Counted from the stretch's first letter, positions 1-4,511 are shown. The stretch is DNA of 6,397 nt from an uncultured Pseudomonadota bacterium (GCA_937891875.1 CALATR010000209.1:1-6397); one strand, 5' to 3'. Numbers and translations are program-made. The notes: a model not told the origin generated them from the sequence alone.

Positions 1-201
1 CAGGGCGAGCTCCTGGCGCAGCCGGCCGCGGCGCAGGCCGGTCCGATCCTCGAGCTCGAGCACGCCGGTCCAGCGCGCGAGCTGCCGGAGCTCTCGCAGC
101 AGCATCGAGCCCACCGTCGTCGGCGAGGGGGCGCAGTCCAGCAGCGTGAGCTGCGGCTCCTGCTGGGCTGCGCCTCCATGGCGACGGGCTGCGCTACGCA
201 T
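1..201 (-). CDS. Unrecognised protein, 3' end beyond window
   Basis: An open frame of 67 codons runs from ATG at 201 leftwards off the window edge, so only the N-terminus is visible. The start overlaps the end of the upstream gene in the octamer ATGCGTAG, where ATG is this gene's start and TAG is the stop of the 145-aa gene, an arrangement typical of translational coupling. The first 15 or so residues are Ala/Arg/Gln-rich and low in information. They are followed by a Leu-rich segment (QLTLLDCAPSPTTVGSMLLR) and an amphipathic Arg/Leu-rich stretch. G/C-rich third positions in this frame support coding. It is the fourth gene of the left minus-strand operon. I recognise no family and assign no function; a second ATG at residue 33 is a possible but less likely start. 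Confidence 0.6.
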   Translation of the reverse strand, partial: MRSAARRHGGAAQQEPQLTLLDCAPSPTTVGSMLLRELRQLARWTGVLELEDRTGLRRGRLRQELAL

Positions 202-631
202 GCCGCGCCCCCTCGCCAAACAGGCTGCGGTGCAAAATGTGCGCGGCGCCGGCGGCGGTGCTGAAGCTGGCCCCCAGACCCCGCAGGGTGTCCTCGAGGA
301 GGTTGGGCTCGCCGGTGCAGGCGGCCTCGAGCTCGCTCGGCAGGCGGTCGGCCGCGTCGCGGATCTGCCAGCACGAAGCCTCGACGTCGGCCATGTGCTC
401 GTGGGCCTTGTCCACCTCGAGCTGCTTGCTCTTGGCGAGGCCCTGGGCGATGCGCTCGGCGCGCTCGGAGGCGGACACGCGCTCCTCGGCCTGCCGGACG
501 CGGCGAGAGGCGTCGTCGACGAGCTCGCGGATCTCGTGCCGGAGCTGGCCGACGACGCGCTCGGGCACGCGGTAGAGCTCCACCTGCTTGACCAGCTGCT
601 CGATGACCTCCTGACGTTCCGCGGGGGTCAC
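194..631 (-). CDS. Helical, probably coiled-coil protein, 145 aa
   Basis: I start this gene at GTG 631, not at the ATG further upstream at 691. The GTG shares GTGA with the stop of the preceding gene and has a GGAGG seven bases upstream, whereas residues before it are a Gly/Pro-rich artefact. The protein reads VTPAERQEVIEQLVKQ and is mostly charged, heptad-like helix from about residue 5 to 105 (VVGQLRHEIRELVDDASRR, then SERAERIAQGLAKSKQLEVD), with two cysteines (about 87 and 105). The tail is less charged (FSTAAGAAHILHRSLFGEG). There is no signal peptide or membrane segment, so it is probably cytoplasmic. A role as a structural or dimerising partner of the winged-helix protein encoded just upstream is plausible, but I recognise no family. 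Confidence 0.8.
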   Translation of the reverse strand: MTPAERQEVIEQLVKQVELYRVPERVVGQLRHEIRELVDDASRRVRQAEERVSASERAERIAQGLAKSKQLEVDKAHEHMADVEASCWQIRDAADRLPSELEAACTGEPNLLEDTLRGLGASFSTAAGAAHILHRSLFGEGARHA

Positions 632-963
632 GACACCACCTCCGCCACCATCGACAGGGCCTTCGGGAGCCGCCCCGGCGGGGACAGGCACATGCCGACG
701 GTCTGCTCGCCGAGCACCAGCCGGCCGCGCGCCACCAGGTCGTGCTCGAGCAGCTCGGCGATGCCACGCCGGAGCGCTCGGGGGGTCATGAGGTAGTGCT
801 CGGCGAGTTGGCCGATGGTGCCGTGCACCGGTTCGCGGCCACCGCTGTGCGCCCAGTCGTCGCGGAGGAGGAGCAGCAGTCGCGCCGCCACCGGCGAGAG
901 GAAGACGAGGTCCTCCCTGCCGCGCTCGGGTAGGGGGCGGAGGGGCCGGGGCTGCGCCGTCAC
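628..963 (-). CDS. Winged-helix-type DNA-binding protein, 111 aa
   Basis: The start is GTG 963, which overlaps the stop of the upstream gene as GTGA; the longer frame up to 1173 is a shadow of that gene. No good Shine-Dalgarno precedes it, so translation probably depends on coupling. Residues 21-36 (FLSPVAARLLLLLRDD) form a first helix. Residues 46-80 (VHGTIGQLAEHYLMTPRALR, then RGIAELLEHDLVARG) fit a helix-turn-helix with recognition helix TPRALRRGIAELLEHDLV and a wing-like RGRLVLGEQTVGM. This layout resembles the small winged-helix domains of phage or plasmid replication and regulatory proteins. The LLLLLRDD segment is echoed near the end of the partial protein at the right edge of the window. 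Function is inferred as DNA binding in replication or regulation; the exact family is not identified. Confidence 0.8.
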   Translation of the reverse strand: MTAQPRPLRPLPERGREDLVFLSPVAARLLLLLRDDWAHSGGREPVHGTIGQLAEHYLMTPRALRRGIAELLEHDLVARGRLVLGEQTVGMCLSPPGRLPKALSMVAEVVS

Positions 964-1607
964 CCCCGCACCGCCCGGGCGTGGTCGAACGCCCTGTGGG
1001 GGGTGGTGTGGCCGCGGCCGTAGGTCAGGCGCTCCCGCGCGGTGCGCCCGCAGCGGTTGGCCTGGTCGTCGATCGCGGTGCTCTCGCCGAGGCGCACCAG
1101 GTCGAGCCGCCAGTCCTCGACCAGCAGGACGATCTGGTCGAGCTCCGCCGCGAGCTCGCCGACGGTGCGGCACTGCATGGCGGAGCCCGTCAGCTTCAGG
1201 AGCCGTAGCGGCTGTGGCCCCGCCGGCGTCTTCGCCAGCGCGCCGCGGGCATAGTCCTCGATGTCCTGGCCCATGCGGCTGTCCGGGAAGTCGGGCAGCA
1301 GCTCCTCGGCCGGGCGATCGCCGGCGCCGGCGGGGCGCGCGGTGTTGGCGTGGCGGACGCCGTCGGGCAGCTCCCCGGTGCGGAGCACGTCCAGCGCCTT
1401 GACGATGGCGTCCGCACGGAGCTCGCGCTCGACGTCGTCACCGGGGATCGGCACCCGCGCGTCCTCAAGCAGCCAGCGCCGCTCGATGCTGTTGCCGAAC
1501 CCACCGAGGCTCCAGCCGCAGCCCGGGAGGCTGACGACGTCGCCAGCGACGACTACGCGGTTCTCGTCACCGTTCGGCTTTCGAACTCGGATGTCAGCGA
1601 CGCGCAT
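960..1607 (-). CDS. Unrecognised 215-aa protein, first gene of left operon
   Basis: ATG at 1607 is preceded by GGAG seven bases upstream, a good ribosome site. The N-terminal 35 residues (MRVADIRVRKPNGDENRVVV, then AGDVVSLPGCGWSLGG) look like short beta strands. A mixed middle follows, rich in Glu, Arg and Pro, with an extended linker around residues 88-110. Residues 113-175 are mainly helical (MGQDIEDYARGAL, VGELAAELDQIVLLVEDWRL). The tail is basic, with several His and Arg. There is no membrane segment or signal peptide. It ends at TGA overlapping the next GTG. Its leader holds the large stem-loops at 1637-1783, so expression of the whole left operon may depend on them. I do not recognise the family. 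Confidence 0.8.
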   Translation of the reverse strand: MRVADIRVRKPNGDENRVVVAGDVVSLPGCGWSLGGFGNSIERRWLLEDARVPIPGDDVERELRADAIVKALDVLRTGELPDGVRHANTARPAGAGDRPAEELLPDFPDSRMGQDIEDYARGALAKTPAGPQPLRLLKLTGSAMQCRTVGELAAELDQIVLLVEDWRLDLVRLGESTAIDDQANRCGRTARERLTYGRGHTTPHRAFDHARAVRG

Positions 1608-1636
1608 GGGGAAGCTCCAACCGGGGCGGGTGGTGG

Positions 1637-1682
1637 CCTGGCTGCCCTCGCCTTGCGGCGTGCCCCGGGTGGGGCGGCCAGG
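1637..1682. repeat. Stem-loop, 11-bp stem with nested small hairpin
   Basis: CCTGGCTGCCC at 1637-1647 pairs with GGGCGGCCAGG at 1672-1682. All positions are Watson-Crick except T1643 opposite G1676, which would be a G-U pair in a plus-strand RNA and an A-C mismatch in a minus-strand RNA. The 24-base loop holds a second stem, CGCC-TTGC-GGCG at 1649-1660; read on the minus strand its loop is GCAA, a GNRA tetraloop. It lies 30 bases upstream of the ATG at 1607. It could be part of a structured leader, a terminator or part of an RNA. GC-rich DNA forms short stems by chance, so this one alone is moderate evidence. Confidence 0.5.
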
Positions 1683-1691
1683 AAGGGAGAC

Positions 1692-1783
1692 GGGGCGCCG
1701 TTGTGCGTGGTCCCTGCAACGGGGACAGAGGTCGTTGGTTGGGGGGGGTCGACCTCATGGACGCACCACGACAACGGCGCCCC
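1692..1783. repeat. Large nested inverted repeat (19-bp stem)
   Basis: Left arm 1692-1711 (GGGGCGCCGTTGTGCGTGGT) is complementary to right arm 1765-1783. There are 13 uninterrupted pairs, one bulged base (G1705), then six more pairs. The 53-base interior contains a perfect 7-bp stem GAGGTCG/CGACCTC (1728-1734 with 1750-1756) around a G-rich loop with eight consecutive G at 1741-1748. It also contains a 5-bp stem GTCCC/GGGAC (1710-1714 with 1722-1726), which competes with the last two pairs of the outer stem. The repeat begins seven bases past the stop of the 165-aa gene and ends 84 bases before the 215-aa gene. No U-tract follows on either strand and the loop is far too long for an ordinary terminator. 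A structured RNA, an attenuator-like leader, or a replication or recombination site are all possible. Confidence 0.75.
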
Positions 1784-1789
1784 GCGTGT

Positions 1790-2287
1790 TCAGCTGGGCG
1801 CCGCCGCGGTGGAACGCGCGCGACGCATGGCGAGCTCCGAGAGCTCGTAGGGACTGAGGTCGTCGTCGGAGGCCTCCGGGCGCGCCCTGGTCGGGGCGCG
1901 GCGCTTGGTGGCGCTCTCCTGGGCGGGCTGGCTCGAGGTGCCCTCGCCCTGGTCGTCCTCCATGGCCTTGTGGAGGCGGCGCTTCTCGTTGCGCAGCTTC
2001 ATCGCGGCGCCGTACCAGGCCTTGACGAACCGCGGATCCCACGAGCGACTCGCCCGGTCGTCATCGCCGAGGTTGTCCGGCGCGCCGGGGATCAGGTACG
2101 CCTGCTCGCCGAGGTCGCTGAAGATGTTGCGGATGGTCCGCACGTGGCAGCCCGCCAGCTTGGCCGCGCCCTCGTCGTTGACGGGTGGTGGCGGGACCTC
2201 GAGGAGCTGGCGGATGGCCCTGAGCTCAGCGTGGATGCCCGTCAGCGTCGACCACACGTCCGACAGCAGTTTCGACAAGCTGCTCAT
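1790..2287 (-). CDS. Helix-turn-helix protein with acidic/basic tail, 165 aa
   Basis: I choose ATG 2287 over the one ten codons upstream because AAAGGGGG sits six bases before it and the earlier residues fall in the probable operator. Residues 1-31 (MSSLSKLLSDVWSTLTGIHA, ELRAIRQLLE) form a helical, possibly dimerising start. After a VPPPP break, residues 36-62 (VNDEGAAKLAGCHVRTIRNI) look like a MerR/excisionase-like helix-turn-helix, and a second folded part runs to about residue 110. The last 50 residues are low-complexity and charged (ATKRRAPTRARPEASDDD). It is probably a cytoplasmic DNA-binding protein of regulatory or excisionase type. The gene stands alone on the minus strand, followed at once by the big inverted repeat and headed by an operator-like dyad, which suggests it is regulated separately from the left operon. 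Confidence 0.8.
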   Translation of the reverse strand: MSSLSKLLSDVWSTLTGIHAELRAIRQLLEVPPPPVNDEGAAKLAGCHVRTIRNIFSDLGEQAYLIPGAPDNLGDDDRASRSWDPRFVKAWYGAAMKLRNEKRRLHKAMEDDQGEGTSSQPAQESATKRRAPTRARPEASDDDLSPYELSELAMRRARSTAAAPS

Positions 2288-2290
2288 CGC

Positions 2291-2306
2291 GACCCCCTTT
2301 CGGTAC
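2291..2306. promoter_or_regulatory. Operator-like site over the ribosome site of the 165-aa gene
   Basis: GACCCCCTTTCGGTAC resembles the dyads at 2471-2491 and 3313-3328, sharing ACC, TTTC and GGTAC in the same order. Read on the minus strand it is GTACCGAAAGGGGGTC and covers the Shine-Dalgarno of the gene starting at 2287, so a bound protein would block that gene. Its dyad symmetry is weak. The following bases ACTTGAACAAC also recur after the 2471 site. Confidence 0.35.
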
Positions 2307-2331
2307 TTGAACAACACCGCGATCGCGCTGG

Positions 2332-2508
2332 ATGACCCAGGCGATCGAGGAGCTGGTGCACGACGACGGGCGAGTCATCGGTCCTACCGTGGCCTTCCAG
2401 TCCAGCCGGGCGTACCCTGCTGGCCTTGGGAGCTGGGAGGTTGTTCCGATGCGCGTCCATCAAGATCAATGTTACCGACTTTCTCGGTTACTTGCAACAA
2501 CGAGTTAG
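2332..2508 (+). CDS. Possible small protein, 58 aa
   Basis: ATG 2332 opens a 58-codon frame ending in TAG at 2506-2508, three bases before the ATG of the 98-aa gene. The first 40 codons have about 80% G/C in third position, higher than the competing minus-strand frame over the same bases. They read as ordinary protein (MTQAIEELVHDDGRVIGPTV, then SWEVVPMRVHQDQCYRLSR). The last 15 codons are AT-richer and overlap the dyad at 2471-2491. There is no Shine-Dalgarno: a 10-base palindrome CGCGATCGCG (2318-2327) occupies that place. If real, it forms a two-gene unit with the 98-aa gene. No family recognised. Confidence 0.42.
   Translation: MTQAIEELVHDDGRVIGPTVAFQSSRAYPAGLGSWEVVPMRVHQDQCYRLSRLLATTS
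2471..2491. promoter_or_regulatory. Operator-like dyad upstream of the 98-aa gene
   Basis: GTTACCGA (2471-2478) and TCGGTTAC (2484-2491) form an inverted repeat with 7 of 8 positions matching, separated by CTTTC. The site ends 20 bases before ATG 2512. It resembles the site in front of the XRE-type gene (TACCGGTTTTCGGGTA at 3313-3328), so I infer a common DNA-binding regulator, most simply the XRE protein. It could alternatively be a small hairpin. Confidence 0.5.
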
Positions 2509-2511
2509 TCG

Positions 2512-2808
2512 ATGGACATGTCAGCCCAGCGCCAAACGGCCCTCCGCGCCCTCGACCTTCTGAGTCTCCTGGACAAGAAGGGCGTCGAGCTCGTGCTCTT
2601 CGCTCTACAGATGCACACCGGGGACTACTCGGCCGAGAGCCAGCTCTCCAAGTCCCTGCTCATGCAGAAGGGGGCCGACACCGGGCCGATCGCCGACCTG
2701 ATGCGGCTCATTGAGCGCCTCGATGGCGACGATCTTGCCTACGCGGAGGAGCTACTCCGAAACGCGGCGGATGAGGCCCTGGGCTCTCGCAGCCTGGACT
2801 CCGTCTAG
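2512..2808 (+). CDS. Unrecognised 98-aa cytoplasmic helical protein
   Basis: Two ATGs in the same frame, at 2512 and 2518, are possible starts; neither has a clear Shine-Dalgarno, so a leaderless or coupled start is possible. The protein is largely helical: RALDLLSLLDKKGVELVLFA, a polar middle around residues 38-56, then IADLMRLIERLDGDDLAYAE followed by ELLRNAADEALG. It has no membrane segment or signal peptide. The gene ends in TAG within the sequence CTAG, which also supplies the stop of the opposing XRE gene, so the two converge with a 4-base overlap. With a repressor candidate as neighbour it may be an antirepressor, antitoxin or other regulator partner, but that rests on position only. 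Confidence 0.78.
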   Translation: MDMSAQRQTALRALDLLSLLDKKGVELVLFALQMHTGDYSAESQLSKSLLMQKGADTGPIADLMRLIERLDGDDLAYAEELLRNAADEALGSRSLDSV

Positions 2809-3299
2809 CGGTCGAACTCGTCCAGCAAGACGGTCTCCATGGCCTCTGCCATGTCGGGGTTTCGCTCGAGCTTCAACCTGAAGGCGCGGACCAATCGCAT
2901 CTCGCGATCGTCGGGTAGCTCCACCGCTTCCGTTCCCGCGAGCACGGACGCGAGCGACCGAAGTAGGCGCTGCTTCCGGAACCCAAGTTCACGGTACGAG
3001 CCCACGAGCTCGCGCTCGTCAGGCCGCAGAGCCTCGCCGGCGTCCGCGAACAGGTCCCAAGGGTTCTGTCCGATGATCCGAAGCTTCGCGGCGATCTCTG
3101 CGACCTTGCGGAAACCGCTGCCGCCCATCCAGCCCGAGAAGGTGCTCTGGGACACGCCAAGCGCCTCCGCCAGCCGCGAGTCAGTGGCGTACCCTGCATC
3201 ACGGCCAAGCCGCCGCAGATTCTCCGTCAGCCGAGACTCCACAAACGAGCGGTCGGATTCCTCGTCCGGAGCGGACTCATCGGATTTTCCGATATTCAT
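2805..3299 (-). CDS. XRE-family helix-turn-helix protein, repressor candidate
   Basis: ATG 3299 has AGGA ten bases upstream. Residues 1-18 are acidic (DESAPDEESD). Residues 21-80 form a Cro/cI-like DNA-binding domain: LTENLRRLGRDAGYATDSRL, then the turn AEALGVSQSTFSGWMGGSGF, with SQSTFSGW the likely recognition helix, followed by RKVAEIAAKLRI. The C-terminal half (about 90-164) is helical and charged (ERELVGSYRELGFRKQRLL, DMAEAMETVLLDEF). It carries no LexA-type peptidase motif that I can see, so induction by self-cleavage is not supported; this half is more likely an oligomerisation or ligand domain. An operator-like dyad at 3313-3328 overlaps its leader, suggesting autoregulation. A short perfect hairpin sits in codons 3-7. 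It is the last gene of a minus-strand cluster with the 93-aa and 115-aa genes. Confidence 0.87.
   Translation of the reverse strand: MNIGKSDESAPDEESDRSFVESRLTENLRRLGRDAGYATDSRLAEALGVSQSTFSGWMGGSGFRKVAEIAAKLRIIGQNPWDLFADAGEALRPDERELVGSYRELGFRKQRLLRSLASVLAGTEAVELPDDREMRLVRAFRLKLERNPDMAEAMETVLLDEFDR
3279..3293 (-). repeat. Perfect 6-bp hairpin in the first codons of the XRE gene
   Basis: ATCGGA, a 3-base spacer and TCCGAT form a perfect inverted repeat covering codons 3-7 of the XRE gene. In the mRNA the stem would start six bases after the first base of the start codon, inside the initiating ribosome's footprint. It may reduce translation, serve as an extra operator half, or be chance. Confidence 0.4.
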
Positions 3300-3312
3300 A
3301 GTCTTGAGATCC

Positions 3313-3328
3313 TACCGGTTTTCGGGTA
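3313..3328. promoter_or_regulatory. Operator-like dyad before the XRE gene
   Basis: TACCGGTTTTCGGGTA is a near-palindrome (5 of 6 outer positions pair) containing ACCGGT and running into the palindrome GGTACC at 3325-3330. It lies in the 38-base gap between the 93-aa gene's stop and the XRE start, 14 bases from ATG 3299. It shares TACCG, TTTC and GGTAC with the 2471 site. I infer autoregulation by the XRE protein. Confidence 0.45.
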
Positions 3329-3337
3329 CCACGGTGG

Positions 3338-3619
3338 TCAGGTCGTTTGCACGACCTGCCAGAAGCCCTCACGAGCGCCAGTCGGCGTCGCGGGCAGGTT
3401 CGTCCACCAAGACCCGATGATGTTCGAGGCCTCCGTGTCGAACGCAGAGAACCCTACCGCAGCTGCTTGCTTGAGGGCTTGCCACTCTGTCTCGGACCAA
3501 GTCGGCGAGGTCGTGTCGATCTGCTGGGAGCCGAGGTGAAGACGGAAGCGGAAGTCGGTGTTGCCCGTCCCTTGTTCTCGGTGGGAGATCAGCTCGTTGT
3601 TCCACACGCTCAACCCCAT
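3338..3619 (-). CDS. Unrecognised 93-aa protein
   Basis: ATG 3619 has a textbook GGAGG seven bases upstream. The protein (MGLSVWNNELISHREQGTGN, then FRFRLHLGSQQIDTTSPTWS) is rich in Trp, Ser, Thr and Asn with few Lys. It has no membrane segment, signal peptide or cysteine. The middle TETEWQALKQAAAVGFSAFD-like region (actual start SETEWQALKQ) looks helical; the ends look like strands, suggesting a small compact cytoplasmic domain. Codon third positions are less G/C-biased than in the flanking operons, as in the XRE gene, hinting that this central block has a different origin. It lies 99 bases after the 115-aa membrane gene and 38 bases before the XRE gene. No family or function recognised. Confidence 0.72.
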   Translation of the reverse strand: MGLSVWNNELISHREQGTGNTDFRFRLHLGSQQIDTTSPTWSETEWQALKQAAAVGFSAFDTEASNIIGSWWTNLPATPTGAREGFWQVVQTT

Positions 3620-3718
3620 CGGGTGCCTCCGGCATTCTCGATACTGCTAACCGCAGGCGCCCTCGCATGCGCGCGGGCACCAGATCCTGGGCGATCGGCT
3701 TGCGCAGTTCCGTTGCGG

Positions 3719-4066
3719 CTACGGGGTCCGGAGCGCCGCGATCCCGGTGCGCAGTTGTCGTCCGACGTAGCGCCGAGTCCAGAGCATCAGGACGACCATG
3801 ATCACCGACCCGACGATGGTCGGGGCCAGCGCGACAGCCGCCGCCAGGAACACCACAGTCAACAGCCCGAGCAGCGGCGTCCTGATGACCACGATCCACA
3901 GGTCGTCCTGATCTCTGTGCCGCAGGGCGGCGATCGCGATGTACTTGCTCGCCCACGAGCGCCCGCTCCCGTCGTCTCCGTACCGTCTGGCCAGTGGGAA
4001 CGCCGCCAGCACGCGCTTCTCCAGCGCGTCGATGGTCTCGGCGCGGACTTCGAGCTTGATCGCCAT
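3719..4066 (-). CDS. Small membrane protein with two predicted transmembrane helices
   Basis: ATG 4066 has GGAGG six bases upstream. Residues 1-60 are soluble and charged, with an amphipathic first helix (AIKLEVRAETIDALEKRVLA) and a WASKYIAIAALRHRDQDDLW stretch that may form strands. Residues 64-81 (PLLGLLTVVFLAAAVALA) and 83-97 (TIVGSVIMVVLMLWT) are strongly hydrophobic and separated by a single proline, so they fit a helical hairpin with both ends cytoplasmic. The tail is basic (RRYVGRQLRTGIAALR), consistent with the positive-inside rule. It is the first gene of the central minus-strand group and diverges from the right operon. In a mobile element it could be an exclusion protein or a membrane effector; I recognise no family. 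Confidence 0.8.
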   Translation of the reverse strand: MAIKLEVRAETIDALEKRVLAAFPLARRYGDDGSGRSWASKYIAIAALRHRDQDDLWIVVIRTPLLGLLTVVFLAAAVALAPTIVGSVIMVVLMLWTRRYVGRQLRTGIAALRTP

Positions 4067-4153
4067 GGTGGACCTCCAACGTCCCAGGTTCCGCGTCTAC
4101 TGGACCGTTCCCACGATCCGACGCTGCAAGCTGCTCGCCGGAGCGGCTCTCGC

Positions 4154-4165
4154 GCTCGGCCGAGC
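4154..4165. promoter_or_regulatory. 12-base perfect palindrome in divergent promoter region
   Basis: GCTCGGCCGAGC reads the same on both strands. It lies in the 120-base gap between the divergent genes starting at 4066 and 4187, 21 bases before the second. It is a candidate operator for the winged-helix protein encoded at 4187. I see no convincing -35/-10 pair in the gap. Confidence 0.4.
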
Positions 4166-4172
4166 CCGAGCT

Positions 4173-4204
4173 GGCGGAGTGGCTGAATGGGTAGGCTCTC
4201 CGCC
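4173..4204 (+). promoter_or_regulatory. Hairpin holding the ribosome site and start of the 74-aa gene
   Basis: GGCGGAG (4173-4179) and CTCCGCC (4198-4204) form a perfect 7-bp stem with an 18-base loop. The Shine-Dalgarno GGAG is in the left arm and the ATG at 4187 is in the loop. Folding would hide the ribosome site, so it may keep initiation low for the first gene of the right operon. Confidence 0.5.
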
Positions 4205-4411
4205 GACGCGGCCGACAAGGTCGACCAGGTCGTCAGGAAGGTCCTCGCAGAGGGCCCCTACCGCCGCCGAGACATCGTGCGGCGGGCTGGCTTCTCGTCG
4301 ACGGTAGTGAGCCGCGCGCTCCGCCGGCTGAAGAGGCGCAACCTGATCGTCATGACCGTGGACCGGGAGGGCAAGCGCTGGGCCCTCACCGAGGGGGGCC
4401 GCGATGGGTGA
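4187..4411 (+). CDS. Small winged-helix DNA-binding protein, 74 aa
   Basis: ATG 4187 has GGAG seven bases upstream. Residues 8-22 (AADKVDQVVRKVLAEGPYRR) form a first helix. Residues 27-50 contain the helix-turn-helix RRDIVRRAGFSSTVVSRALR with SSTVVSRALRRLKRR as recognition helix. Residues 52-68 (NLIVMTVDREGKRWALTEGG) form the beta wing. This is the compact MarR/ArsR-like winged-helix fold often seen in small regulators of mobile elements. It opens the right operon and overlaps the next gene in ATGGGTGA. It probably regulates its own divergent promoter region; the palindrome at 4154 is a candidate target. Family assignment to a generic winged helix is fairly safe; the ligand and the exact role are unknown. 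Confidence 0.85.
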   Translation: MGRLSADAADKVDQVVRKVLAEGPYRRRDIVRRAGFSSTVVSRALRRLKRRNLIVMTVDREGKRWALTEGGRDG

Positions 4412-4511
4412 TCTCGCGCTCTACGTCGTCATCCTCGCAACCTACGGCAGCGCCGCGGCTCGCCTCGCCCGTCGCCGGCGTTCAGCCGCGCTCCGGAGGC
4501 GCCGTGCGTAG
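4404..4511 (+). CDS. Tiny membrane peptide, 35 aa
   Basis: ATG 4404 lies inside the end of the winged-helix gene (ATGGGTGA) with GAGGGG a few bases upstream. The peptide has one hydrophobic segment, about residues 4-20 (LALYVVILATYGSAAARLA), followed by an extremely basic tail (RRRRSAALRRRRA). That predicts a single membrane helix with the basic tail in the cytoplasm. It overlaps the next gene in GTGCGTAG. Such peptides occur as holin-like proteins, toxins or small regulators; nothing here decides among these. Overlapping coding with both neighbours and high G/C third positions support it. Confidence 0.6.
   Translation: MGDLALYVVILATYGSAAARLARRRRSAALRRRRA

Noticed and set aside
632..691. N-terminal extension of the 145-aa gene to an ATG at 691
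   Set aside because: The extra 20 residues are a Pro/Gly run antisense-like to coding bias; GTG 631 has both a GGAGG and the GTGA overlap.
1692..1783. Ordinary rho-independent terminator
   Set aside because: The 53-base interior and the lack of any T-run on either strand do not fit, although termination by the stem cannot be excluded.
1703..2335. Long plus-strand frame of 210 codons
   Set aside because: Lies antisense to the HTH gene at 1790-2287, runs through the structured gap, and reads as an Arg/Ala/Gly/Val-rich shadow without a ribosome site.
2284..2460. Minus-strand 58-codon frame whose stop overlaps the ATG of the 165-aa gene as ATGA
   Set aside because: The overlap is tempting, but there is no ribosome site, G/C at third positions is lower than in the plus-strand frame over the same bases, and the end is a Ser/Arg/Cys string crossing the probable operator.
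3347..4186. Plus-strand frame of 279 codons
   Set aside because: Covers two minus-strand genes with good ribosome sites and reads as Arg/Pro/Ser-rich filler; it is a GC-rich antisense frame.
4163..4200. tRNA-Ser/Leu-like 5' part (GGCGGAGTGGCTGAATGGG recalls a D-arm)
   Set aside because: No anticodon arm, no T-arm with GTTCGA-type sequence and no matching acceptor strand follow; the bases are better explained by the ribosome site and start of the 74-aa gene.
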